Positions 10,762-18,324 of a DNA stretch of 34,429 nt are shown piece after piece. The notes beneath the pieces are model-generated. The model did no database searches and had not been told where the DNA came from. It saw nothing but the letters and a program-made list of their open reading frames with translations. The stretch's first letter is position 1. Every line of letters starts with the position of its first letter. The position numbers and the translations under genes are program-made. Origin of the DNA: an uncultured Gammaproteobacteria bacterium (GTDB taxonomy: Bacteria > Pseudomonadota > Gammaproteobacteria > Pseudomonadales > Azotimanducaceae); the NCBI GenBank assembly GCA_913030615.1, contig CAJWCW010000009.1:1-34429 (forward strand), in the 5' to 3' direction.

Positions 10762-10877
10762 CGCTTAGACGTTCGTTGGTTGGTGCAGGATGAATTCGCT
10801 ATTATACGGAGCTCTTTGGCCTGAGTTTGCGGTGCGAAAGTCTGTTAGCCGCGAGTTGTAGGGAAGGAACCAGGAAA

Positions 10878-11828
10878 ATGAACAAACCAGAACTCATCTC
10901 AGAGACCGACATGCCCGATGTCGCTATGCGGGAGTTGCAGAACCCCCAGGGCACTCTGGATTGGGTGGGTATGAGCGATGTACACCAGCCATTGAAGATT
11001 CGTGATGGGCACGAGGAGCGGGAGGTGCAGGCGAGAGTACAGATATATGTGAACTTGGATGACATGCAGGCGAAAGGGATTCACATGTCGCGTCTTTACT
11101 TAATCCTGGATGAGCATTCGAGTACTCGTCCACTAACGGTTGCGGGTCTTAAATTACTCTTGAGTTCCCTTTTGGAATCGCACCGAGGTCTATCCACCAA
11201 CGCGTTTATACAGTTTGATTTCGACTATTACGTGCGACGAACTGCGTTGGTGTCTGAAAATGCTGGTTGGAACAGTTACCCCGTATCGCTAAAAGGGACG
11301 TGTCTCAATGGCGAAGTGAATGTCGAGCTTTCTATAGGCGTACTTTATTCCAGCACATGCCCGTGTTCTGCGGCGTTGGCGCGGCAGCTTATTCAACAAC
11401 AATTTGAAGAAGATTTCGGCCGTCAGGGTGACGTCAAGATGTCTGAAGTAAAGGCTTGGCTGGGAACCGAGGATGGCATAATGGCTACACCTCACAGTCA
11501 ACGCAGTATAGCCCGTGTGTTGGTTAAACTTGATGACACGATGGAATCTTTCCCGGTCACCGATCTGATTGACAGGATAGAGGACGTTCTTAAAACCCCA
11601 GTCCAAACAGCTGTGAAACGCGAAGATGAGCGAGAGTTTGCTCGACTCAACGGCCAAAACCTTATGTTTTGTGAAGACGCTGGACGTAAGCTCAAATCCA
11701 GTCTAGGGAGCGACGGTCGAGTCAAAGACTTTTGGGTACGCGTTGAGCACCATGAGAGCCTTCACGCGCACAACGCAGTCAGCGTTTTTACCAAAGGCGT
11801 CCAGGACGGTTACTTGCCGATTCCTTAG
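10878..11828 (+). CDS. folE2: GTP cyclohydrolase FolE2 (type IB)
   Basis: FolE2 converts GTP to 7,8-dihydroneopterin triphosphate, opening folate (and queuosine) synthesis, and unlike FolE does not depend strictly on zinc. The 316-residue product carries the characteristic STCPCSAALARQ segment with Cys161-Pro-Cys163, an IHMSRLY motif, TPHSQRSIARV and a C-terminal VRVEHHESLHAHNAV stretch with the conserved Glu/His residues. ATG 10878 follows AGGAACCAGGA, a good ribosome binding site; the upstream GTG/TTG options would add non-conserved residues. In several bacteria folE2 is Zur-regulated, but I see no clear Zur palindrome in 10762-10877. A weak sigma70-like pair (TTGGTT 10776-10781, TATTAT 10800-10805, 18-base spacer) may serve it. 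Confidence 0.95.
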   Translation: MNKPELISETDMPDVAMRELQNPQGTLDWVGMSDVHQPLKIRDGHEEREVQARVQIYVNLDDMQAKGIHMSRLYLILDEHSSTRPLTVAGLKLLLSSLLESHRGLSTNAFIQFDFDYYVRRTALVSENAGWNSYPVSLKGTCLNGEVNVELSIGVLYSSTCPCSAALARQLIQQQFEEDFGRQGDVKMSEVKAWLGTEDGIMATPHSQRSIARVLVKLDDTMESFPVTDLIDRIEDVLKTPVQTAVKREDEREFARLNGQNLMFCEDAGRKLKSSLGSDGRVKDFWVRVEHHESLHAHNAVSVFTKGVQDGYLPIP

Positions 11829-12071
11829 TTGTCCTGAGGGGTACCAGCGCCCCATTTAACGCTCCAACCGAGGGCTCGCTTTCCAGCCACTTCGTCCATT
11901 TGTCCAGTTTGTCGTTTGTACTCCACCGACTGGGGAATTGTCTTGAACGTAGGATCGCTATTTCGCGGGATACCTCTCTACTACTTCTGACGTTCGTCGT
12001 ACCCAAGTTGTTCCAGGCGCGGTTGTATCACTTCGTTGTCGGTTTTGTTGCGGCTTTGGTTCTTCCGTTCC

Positions 12072-12122
12072 GTGTCTGGTGGGCGTACCTCTAATACCCA
12101 GGCCCACCTTTTTTGTGTCTGG
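12072..12122. repeat. 8-bp direct repeats flanking the terminator hairpin
   Basis: GTGTCTGG occurs at 12072-12079 and again at 12115-12122, exactly bracketing the hairpin and T-tract. The first copy overlaps the hairpin's 5' arm by two bases. The arrangement resembles a target-site duplication around a very small inserted hairpin, but an 8-base match this close could be chance. Confidence 0.5.
12078..12114 (+). terminator. Rho-independent terminator downstream of folE2
   Basis: GGTGGGC (12078-12084) pairs perfectly with GCCCACC (12102-12108) around a 17-base loop, followed directly by six T (12109-12114). This is the clearest intrinsic terminator in the window. It lies 250 bases beyond the folE2 stop, so it either ends a long folE2 3' untranslated region or terminates a small transcript from 11829-12114. 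Confidence 0.7.
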
Positions 12123-12347
12123 CTAGGAACAACAATAATTGTCTTGATGATGTACCATCCGCGCCGTTCCCGTAGACCCGCCGTTTTTGTATCTGCCCAG
12201 GTTCGACAAGAATTACCCTGATCATTCCGGTTCCCCCGCCCCCCCAAGTTAGGTGGCACAAATAGGGGACACATTTATAAATTGTGGCAGACGAAAGTCT
12301 TGAAGAGGTTAAAGATAATGAGGTTTAGAGAGTGGCTATTACATGGT

Positions 12348-12434
12348 TGGTGCCGAGGAGAGGACTTGAACCTCCACGGGGTTACCCCCACTAGCTCCTG
12401 AAGCTAGCGTGTCTACCAATTTCACCACCTCGGC
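12348..12434 (-). tRNA. tRNA-Leu (CAG anticodon)
   Basis: The - strand reads GCCGAGG ... CCTCGGC followed by ACCA, a perfect 7-bp acceptor stem with an encoded CCA end (12348-12350). The D-arm contains AAATTGGTAGACAC, the anticodon arm is CTAGC-TTCAGGA-GCTAG giving anticodon CAG, the long variable arm GGGGGTAACCCC marks a class II tRNA, and the T-arm GAGGTTCAAGTCCTC is standard. Total length is 87 bases. It reads CUG codons. The gene is divergent from rnr and its 3' end faces the gene-poor region after folE2. Confidence 0.97.
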
Positions 12435-12512
12435 ATGAGGGTCGCGGACTTTACTACAGGGGTTCTGCATTGAACATATTAGCGACGACCGTCGCGGAGA
12501 TTTTTCCTTCCC

Positions 12513-14615
12513 ATGAATGAGACAAGAGGACCCCAGTCCACTCATATACGTAAAGCCCTGGACGAGATAGGGCCGGCTTCTTGGGGCGAGTTGGTCGACC
12601 ACTTCGGGGTCGGAAGAGGAAAGGGTGGCAACCGACTAAGGCGGGTAATACATAGAATGTTGGAGGGTGGAGAAATTGTTCGAGAGGGGCGGAATCGATA
12701 TCGCCTCAATAACGCAAAGGACGAAAGCGGTGTCGTCGAACGGAGTGGATTCCAACTCTTCGTGTCAATGCAGTCGGGCGGTTCCACGGCGCTTGAGTCT
12801 GTCAACGGTATTCGTGACGGAGACAATATTCGCGTCCGGGTGAGCGACGGAGTTGCTCGGTTTGTGGAATTGATCAAGCCATCCGCGATCCCGGTTGTTG
12901 GGATCTATCGGCGTGATCAAACTCACGCTTACGTTGAATCACTTGAGCCCGGATACAACGAACGCGTGGAATTAGTCGCGCCCTATCCGGGTTGTCGTGA
13001 GGGGGATGTTGTAGAGGTTCAAATTCTTGACGTAGAACGTGGCCGCATAGAGGGGAGAGCAAAAGCCGTTATCAAGCACAGGAATGAAGTCGAACGTGCT
13101 TGTACGGCAATCGTTCGCGCACATCGGATACCTAACGAATGGCCCTCGGCCGTTACGCACCAGCGGGTTCGAAAATCGGTACTCGAGGCTGATAGGAAAG
13201 GCCGGGTCGACCTACGCGATACGGCGTTTGTAACTATTGATGGAGAAGATGCTCGCGATTTTGACGACGCGATTTATGCGGAACCGAGATCCCGAGGTGG
13301 CTGGCGACTGTTGGTGGCGATCGCTGACGTCGCCCACTATGTGCGCCCCGGATCCGCGCTCGATCAAGAAGCGCTCGCGAGAGGCAACTCGGTGTATTTC
13401 CCGGATCGGGTGATACCCATGTTGCCCGAAAGCTTATCCAATGATCTTTGTTCGCTCCGGCCCAACGAAGATCGATTAGCGATGATTTGCGAGTTAACGC
13501 TTACCCGCAGCGCGAAGGTGACCGGCCTTTCATTTTACGAAGCCGTGATCCGATCGCATGCTCGCCTTACCTATACGGAAGTTGACCAATACCTAAAAAG
13601 CTCGGGGGCGAATTGGCCCGCCGCTATCTGCACCAGTCTTCAGCATTTGTACGCTATATACGAAGGGTTAAGTGCGCGGCGATCTGAAAGAGGCGCGCTT
13701 GATTTTGAGTCGCGAGAAGGACGCGTCGAGATCCGTCGGGGCAATCCTGTGGGCATCGTGCCTGTTGCGCGGACCGAGGCTCATTCGATCGTGGAAGAGG
13801 CCATGATCGCAGCTAATGTGGCGGCTGCCAGTTATCTCCAGCGTCACGAATCCGGGGTCATGTACCGGATACATGAACCTCCTGAACGGGAAAAGATCGA
13901 ACAACTTCGTAAGATTTTCCGGTCCATAGGACAGCGCTTTCCTGGGGCCATTAGGTATCCAGGTGATCTACAAAGGCTTCTTGAGGCTACGCACAAGACC
14001 CGCTTAGAGCCGTGGATTTGGGAGATGCTGATTCTGCGAACGTTGCGACAGGCACGGTATTCCCCGGGGGATAAAGGTCACTTTGGTCTTGCTTTATCGA
14101 GCTATGCGCACTTCACTTCACCGATTCGTCGGTATGCCGATCTAGTCAATCATCGATTAATTAAGGCGCGACTTCGAAAGGCACGACGTAGTGCTGCCGA
14201 ATATGAAGGGCTCGAGAATGTTGGAGCGCATATATCGATAACTGAACGTCGTGCCGAAAATGCCACGCGTGCGGTCGATGCCTGGTTGAAATGCTCGCTC
14301 CTCGAAAAACGTGTGGGTGAGGCCTTTGATGGAACGATCGTGACCGTGACCGAATTCGGTGTTTTCGTTGAACTTGATGAGCTTCGCATTCAAGGGCTTT
14401 TGCATGTGTCACGTTTGGGGCCCGACTACTATAAATGGGTACCAAACACGATGAGTTTGGTGGCAGAGCGCTCAGGACATCGCTTTTCTCTCGGGCAGAG
14501 ACTTCGAGTGGTGGTTGAGGATGTGTTGGTCGAGTTGGGACGTGTCAATCTGCGGATCGAGGCGCCAAAAAGAAAACGGAAGGTTAAGCAACGAAGAAGA
14601 AAGAGAACCCCATGA
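12513..14615 (+). CDS. rnr: Exoribonuclease R
   Basis: RNase R degrades structured RNA 3' to 5' and helps tmRNA-mediated mRNA decay and rRNA quality control. The 700-residue product has an N-terminal winged-helix (about 8-65), two cold-shock OB domains (~75-200), the RNB catalytic domain with DGEDARDFDD at 243-252 (metal-binding aspartates D246, D249, D251, D252), an S1 domain (GTIVTVTEFGVFVEL, ~600-680) and a Lys/Arg-rich tail after residue ~685. It is somewhat shorter than E. coli RNase R (813), mainly through a shorter basic tail. A CGGAG at 12495-12499 is a distant ribosome binding site. It overlaps rlmB by four bases. Confidence 0.97.
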   Translation: MNETRGPQSTHIRKALDEIGPASWGELVDHFGVGRGKGGNRLRRVIHRMLEGGEIVREGRNRYRLNNAKDESGVVERSGFQLFVSMQSGGSTALESVNGIRDGDNIRVRVSDGVARFVELIKPSAIPVVGIYRRDQTHAYVESLEPGYNERVELVAPYPGCREGDVVEVQILDVERGRIEGRAKAVIKHRNEVERACTAIVRAHRIPNEWPSAVTHQRVRKSVLEADRKGRVDLRDTAFVTIDGEDARDFDDAIYAEPRSRGGWRLLVAIADVAHYVRPGSALDQEALARGNSVYFPDRVIPMLPESLSNDLCSLRPNEDRLAMICELTLTRSAKVTGLSFYEAVIRSHARLTYTEVDQYLKSSGANWPAAICTSLQHLYAIYEGLSARRSERGALDFESREGRVEIRRGNPVGIVPVARTEAHSIVEEAMIAANVAAASYLQRHESGVMYRIHEPPEREKIEQLRKIFRSIGQRFPGAIRYPGDLQRLLEATHKTRLEPWIWEMLILRTLRQARYSPGDKGHFGLALSSYAHFTSPIRRYADLVNHRLIKARLRKARRSAAEYEGLENVGAHISITERRAENATRAVDAWLKCSLLEKRVGEAFDGTIVTVTEFGVFVELDELRIQGLLHVSRLGPDYYKWVPNTMSLVAERSGHRFSLGQRLRVVVEDVLVELGRVNLRIEAPKRKRKVKQRRRKRTP

Positions 14616-15358
14616 CCGCGACTGAAGAAAATATGGTTCGCGGATTCCATGCAGTTGATGCCGTCCTAACCAAAGAACCAAGGGCGATTCGACGGATTCT
14701 GGTCGTTTCAGAACGCCGAGACGAGCGCATGCAGAGCCTCGTGCAACGTGCTCGCGAACTGGGCGTACGAGTCGATAGTGCGGATCGTCGGGTTGTTACC
14801 CGGATAGCGGGAGATAAGGCCCATCAAGGAATCGTTGCCGAATGCCACGCGATATCGCCCTCTACAGAGTTGGACTTTGAAGCTCGTTGGTCGACGTTCA
14901 GTCAGCCTCTAATCTTGGTGGTCGACGGGGTAACGGATCCTCGTAACTTGGGGGCGTGCATGCGTTCGGCAGGTGCCGCGGATGTGGACGCCGTGTTGAT
15001 CCCAAAACGATCGAATGCCCCGTTGTCTAATGTCGTGCGCAAGACCGCGAGTGGCGCGCTTGAAGATCTACTGATCGTTCAGGTGTCAAATCTAGCGCGT
15101 CGGCTCGATTGGCTGCGAGAACGGGGCGTTTGGATTGTTGGGACCGATGTCGAATCAATTCACGCATATACCGACGTGGATTATCGTGATCCAGTCGCCA
15201 TTGTGGTTGGTGGTGAACAACGCGGTTTGCGCCATCTGACACGCGAGAAATGCGATCATCTAGTGACAATCCCTATGCGCGGGCCGGTTTCGAGTCTCAA
15301 TGTCTCAGTCGCTACGGGAATACTCTTGTTTGAGTGTTTGAGGCAGCGTGGGACATAA
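14612..15358 (+). CDS. rlmB: 23S rRNA (guanosine-2'-O)-methyltransferase RlmB
   Basis: RlmB, a SPOUT-fold enzyme, methylates the ribose of G2251 in the peptidyl-transferase P loop. The 248-residue product has an N-terminal substrate-binding domain beginning [11 protein letters not shown] and a SpoU domain with [16 protein letters not shown] (motif 1), [10 protein letters not shown] (motif 2) and [18 protein letters not shown] (motif 3), forming the knotted SAM site. It starts in an ATGA overlap with the rnr stop, the conserved rnr-rlmB pair of gammaproteobacteria. Length and motifs are as expected. Confidence 0.97.
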   Translation: MTATEENMVRGFHAVDAVLTKEPRAIRRILVVSERRDERMQSLVQRARELGVRVDSADRRVVTRIAGDKAHQGIVAECHAISPSTELDFEARWSTFSQPLILVVDGVTDPRNLGACMRSAGAADVDAVLIPKRSNAPLSNVVRKTASGALEDLLIVQVSNLARRLDWLRERGVWIVGTDVESIHAYTDVDYRDPVAIVVGGEQRGLRHLTREKCDHLVTIPMRGPVSSLNVSVATGILLFECLRQRGT

Positions 15359-15437
15359 TCGTTGGGGTTCGTTGCGTCGGGGATTGTAAATCTCTAGAAT
15401 CTCGCCGCCACGCAACTGCGCGTGCTCAGATAAATTT

Positions 15438-15484
15438 CTCCTTGCTTCACGTCCTCGTAGGCGGAGGCGATAAACCGAAGGGAG
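15438..15484 (+). promoter_or_regulatory. Probable S6:S18-binding leader of the rpsF operon
   Basis: The segment just before rpsF can fold as an outer stem CTCCTT (15438-15443) with AAGGGAG (15478-15484), enclosing a hairpin CG-CCTC (from 15450) with GAGG-CG (15464-15469), and a CCG (15475-15477) sits unpaired in the 3' side of the internal loop. This matches the described S6:S18 autoregulatory motif, in which the S6:S18 dimer binds a CCG box mimicking its rRNA site. The outer stem sequesters the Shine-Dalgarno GGGAG, so binding would repress translation. Structure drawn by eye. Confidence 0.6.
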
Positions 15485-15489
15485 TTTCT

Positions 15490-16068
15490 ATGCGTCACTA
15501 CGAAATTGTGTTTCTCGTGCACCCGGACCAGTCTGAACAGGTCCCGGGAATGGTTGAGCGTTACAAAACGATGATTGAGGGAAATGGCTCGATCGTTCAC
15601 CGTTCTGAAGATTGGGGTCGGCGCCAGTTGGCCTATCCGATCAAGGATATCCATAAAGCTCATTACGTCTTGTTTAACATCGAAGCTGATCAGACAACTC
15701 TTGACGAAATGGAAAGTGCGTTTCGATTCAACGACGCTGTGTTGCGCCATATGATTATGTCGAAGAAAGAACCCGAAACGGGGATATCCAAGTTGTATGC
15801 GGAGGAACTGAGAGAGCAGGAAAAAGACCGGGAGAGAGACCGCCAGCGAGAAGAAGAACAAAAGCGAGCAGTAACGCGCAACGAGGAGTCGAGAGAAGAC
15901 CCGAGGGTGAAGGATGAGACGGAGGAGTTAGTCTCCGACCAGGAGGATGCTGGAAGTGACGCGGAAACCACCGAACCAGAGTCTTCGATAAAAGAAACTG
16001 ATGCCCAAGATGTTGAGAACGAAGTTGAAAGCGCTGAGGCGAAAGAAACAATAGAAGAGGAAGACTGA
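15490..16068 (+). CDS. rpsF: 30S ribosomal protein S6 with long acidic C-terminal extension
   Basis: S6 binds 16S rRNA with S18 in the platform of the small subunit. Start ATG 15490 gives [14 protein letters not shown], the universal S6 start, with GGGAG six bases upstream. Residues 1-100 form the normal fold ([30 protein letters not shown]). Residues ~101-192 are an extension: first a charged helical part rich in E/R/K (101-130), then a strongly acidic tail (131-192) with 27 Asp/Glu among 62 residues. E. coli S6 is ~131-135 residues, so this is about 60 longer. E. coli S6 is glutamylated at its C-terminus by RimK; this tail ends EEED, so charge here is encoded directly. The fold call is certain; the tail's role is unknown. 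Confidence 0.97.
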   Translation: MRHYEIVFLVHPDQSEQVPGMVERYKTMIEGNGSIVHRSEDWGRRQLAYPIKDIHKAHYVLFNIEADQTTLDEMESAFRFNDAVLRHMIMSKKEPETGISKLYAEELREQEKDRERDRQREEEQKRAVTRNEESREDPRVKDETEELVSDQEDAGSDAETTEPESSIKETDAQDVENEVESAEAKETIEEED

Positions 16069-16070
16069 TT

Positions 16071-16301
16071 ATGGCCAGACGTTTCGGACGCAAACGCTAC
16101 TGCCGTTTCACGGCGGAAGGGATCAAGGAAATTGATTACAAGGATCTTGATCTCCTCAAAGATTACATTACCGAGACGGGCAAGATCGTACCGAGTCGGA
16201 TAACTGGGACGAGTGCTCGTTATCAACGACAATTGGCCCGGGCTGTGAAGCGTGCGCGGTATTTAGCGCTGTTGCCATACACCGATCAGCACGACAACTA
16301 A
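16071..16301 (+). CDS. rpsR: 30S ribosomal protein S18
   Basis: The 76-residue product starts [17 protein letters not shown] and contains [25 protein letters not shown] and a basic [21 protein letters not shown] end, all diagnostic of S18, which pairs with S6 on the ribosome platform. It starts two bases after the rpsF stop, with the GAAGAGGAAG of the rpsF tail as ribosome binding site. No priB gene separates it from rpsF, unlike E. coli. Confidence 0.98.
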   Translation: MARRFGRKRYCRFTAEGIKEIDYKDLDLLKDYITETGKIVPSRITGTSARYQRQLARAVKRARYLALLPYTDQHDN

Positions 16302-16311
16302 TAGGATTTCT

Positions 16312-16758
16312 ATGAACGTTATCTTGATGGAAAGAGTGACCAATCTCGGTGATTTAGGGGAGGAGGTCGTTGTACGAAACGGCTATGCGAGGAATTTCTT
16401 ACTCCCTCAAGGCAAAGCCGTGCGGGCCACTGAAGATAATCGGGAAGTATTCGAAGCAAAGAGATCAGAATTAGAAGCATCCGCGGTCGAGCGCCTGTCC
16501 GAGGCGGAACAGCGCGCTCATCGACTGGAAGATTGTTCCGTAACCATCGTCGTGCGGACGGGCGAAGAAGGAAAATTATACGGCTCAGTGGGTACGGTAG
16601 AGATTGCGCAGGCGCTCAGTGATATGGGCATTGAGGTGAGGAAGAGTGAAGTGATTATGTCCGAAGGCGCTATCCGGATTACCGGCGAGTATGAAGTTGA
16701 CATCCACCTTCATGCTGACGTGACGCGGAGTATTAACGTTGCAGTTGTCGCGGAGTAG
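16312..16758 (+). CDS. rplI: 50S ribosomal protein L9
   Basis: L9 binds 23S rRNA near the base of the L1 stalk through its N-terminal domain and reaches out with a long helix to a C-terminal domain, helping frame maintenance. The 148-residue product starts MNVILMERVTNLGDLGEEVVVRNGYARNFLLPQGKA, the L9 signature, and its C-terminal domain contains the GKLYGSVGTVEIA segment. Length is standard. It closes the rpsF-rpsR-rplI ribosomal operon; 159-171 bases then separate it from dnaB. Confidence 0.98.
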   Translation: MNVILMERVTNLGDLGEEVVVRNGYARNFLLPQGKAVRATEDNREVFEAKRSELEASAVERLSEAEQRAHRLEDCSVTIVVRTGEEGKLYGSVGTVEIAQALSDMGIEVRKSEVIMSEGAIRITGEYEVDIHLHADVTRSINVAVVAE

Positions 16759-16894
16759 CGCCGTCCAAAAGATTTCGTCCACTGCGTAGTCACAAAACAT
16801 CCACAACTTGTTCAACCGCGTTCCTGCGTATCGACAAGCAATCGGATAAATTTCACCTATACGCTTGACGCCAGGACCTCGTAGGTCGACAGTG

Positions 16895-16914
16895 GACTGT
16901 ACATTGGTACAGTA
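16895..16914. promoter_or_regulatory. LexA-like (SOS box) palindrome before dnaB
   Basis: Positions 16895-16914 read GACTGTACATTGGTACAGTA, with perfect 7-bp arms ACTGTAC and GTACAGT and the CTGT-N8-ACAG core of the gammaproteobacterial LexA operator. It matches 15 of 20 positions of the E. coli consensus, including all eight core bases. It ends just before the dnaB start (GTG 16918 or ATG 16930), where a repressor could block initiation or early elongation. No lexA gene or second box is visible here to calibrate it. Confidence 0.6.
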
Positions 16915-16929
16915 ATTGTGGATCGCCCC

Positions 16930-18324
16930 ATGTCAGAATCTGTCCCCGAAATTCGGGAAGATCCGACCTCACGTCTCAAAGTACCGCCTCATAGTGTCGA
17001 GGCGGAACAGTCGGTTTTGGGCGCGCTAATGTTGAACAACGATGCTTGGTTCAACGTTGCTGATAAAATAGAAGCAAGAGATTTTTACAGAGCCGCGCAC
17101 CAAATCATTTTTGAAGTGATGAGTGAGTTGGCTAACGATAATCAACCGCTAGATGCGGTGACCCTCTCTGAAGCGCTTCAGTCTCGGGGCCTTATCGACA
17201 AGGCGGGTGGTAACGTTTACTTAGCTGAGTTGGTGGAAAGTGTTCCGGGCGCTAGCAATATAGTCGCGTACGCGGACATCGTTCGCGAACGTTCAACGTT
17301 TCGCCAACTCATTCAAACCGCCGCCAATATTTCGGACTCGGCCTTTTTGCCTGAAGGGCGAAAGGCTGCCGATCTCCTCGACGCTGCAGAGCAAGCCGTT
17401 TTTCAGATTGCTGAAGGCCGCTTAAAAGAAGGCGGACCGCAGCATGTCGTACCGCTACTTACTGACGCAGTGAACCGAATCGAAACCCTGTATCGCACGC
17501 GAGACCCGATTACTGGACTTGCCACCGGTTACCACGATCTCGATCGCATGACCGCGGGATTGCAAAATTCCGATCTCATCATTGTGGCGTCACGGCCTTC
17601 GATGGGGAAAACGTCGCTAGCATTAAATTTTGCTGAGCACGCGATTATGCAAGAGGGCGAAGGAACCGTTTTATTTTTTTCCCTTGAGCAACCGGCCGAG
17701 CAGCTCATCCTAAGAATGCTGTCGTCGTTGGGACACATTGATCAAACGCGGATGCGGACAGGTCAGCTAAGTGACGATGATTGGCCGCGGTTTACCAGTG
17801 CGGTGAGCCAGTTGAAGGATCGGTCTTTGTATATTGACGATACCCCCGCTCTTTCACCGAACGACATTCGCACGCGTGCACGCAGAGTGTCTCGCGAGAC
17901 GGGTGGATTAAAGATGATCGTGGTCGACTATATGCAGCTGATGAGATCTTCGGAAAAACACGAGAATCGGGCGTCCGAGATATCTGAGATTTCACGCACT
18001 CTGAAGGCCATTGCAAAAGAGATGCGTTGTCCTCTGGTTGCGCTTTCACAACTCAATCGGAGCCTTGAGAACCGCCCCGACAAGCGTCCGTATATGTCGG
18101 ATTTGCGTGAATCCGGCGCCATCGAACAAGATGCAGACGTCATCTTCTTCATCTACAGAGATGAGGTCTATAACGAAGATTCACAGGATAAAGGTCTTGC
18201 CGAGATCATCATTAGCAAGCAACGTAACGGACCGATTGGAACGGTTCGTTTAACCTTTATTGGAAATTTAACGAAGTTCGAAAACTACACACCGACAGAT
18301 TCCTACGACGCATTCGTCCAGTAA
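16930..18324 (+). CDS. dnaB: Replicative DNA helicase DnaB
   Basis: DnaB is the hexameric 5'-3' helicase that drives the replication fork. From ATG 16930 the product is 464 residues: an N-terminal domain beginning LKVPPHSVEAEQSVLGALMLNNDAW, a linker, and a RecA-type core with Walker A SRPSMGKTSLA (Lys227), Walker B region MIVVDYMQLM, and SDLRESGAIEQDADVIFFIYR. It has no intein, and no phage-type divergence is seen. GTG 16918 could be the start instead, adding MDRP; neither has a clear Shine-Dalgarno. A LexA-like palindrome directly precedes it. It overlaps radA by one base (TAATG) instead of being followed by alr as in Pseudomonas and E. coli. Confidence 0.97.
   Translation: MSESVPEIREDPTSRLKVPPHSVEAEQSVLGALMLNNDAWFNVADKIEARDFYRAAHQIIFEVMSELANDNQPLDAVTLSEALQSRGLIDKAGGNVYLAELVESVPGASNIVAYADIVRERSTFRQLIQTAANISDSAFLPEGRKAADLLDAAEQAVFQIAEGRLKEGGPQHVVPLLTDAVNRIETLYRTRDPITGLATGYHDLDRMTAGLQNSDLIIVASRPSMGKTSLALNFAEHAIMQEGEGTVLFFSLEQPAEQLILRMLSSLGHIDQTRMRTGQLSDDDWPRFTSAVSQLKDRSLYIDDTPALSPNDIRTRARRVSRETGGLKMIVVDYMQLMRSSEKHENRASEISEISRTLKAIAKEMRCPLVALSQLNRSLENRPDKRPYMSDLRESGAIEQDADVIFFIYRDEVYNEDSQDKGLAEIIISKQRNGPIGTVRLTFIGNLTKFENYTPTDSYDAFVQ

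Larger units (their letters stand above)
11829..12347. other. Long intergenic region between folE2 and tRNA-Leu
   Basis: This 519-base stretch has no convincing gene on either strand. Reading frames of 60-97 codons exist on - (ending near 11981 and 11788) but I recognise no motif and none has a ribosome binding site. It contains a GGGG/CCCC mini-hairpin right after folE2 (11838-11853), a strong hairpin plus T-tract (12078-12114), a C-rich run (12233-12245), and a 12260-12286 segment AAATAGGGGACACATTTATA that resembles GGGGACA-type repeats often seen beside Y1 (REP-associated) transposases. It abuts the 3' end of a tRNA gene, a common integration site, so it may be decayed mobile DNA; that is inference. 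Confidence 0.6.

Noticed and set aside
11981-12274. 97-codon frame on - between folE2 and tRNA-Leu, possible transposase remnant
   Set aside because: No recognisable motif, no ribosome binding site, and it reads through the terminator hairpin; kept only as part of the gene-poor region.
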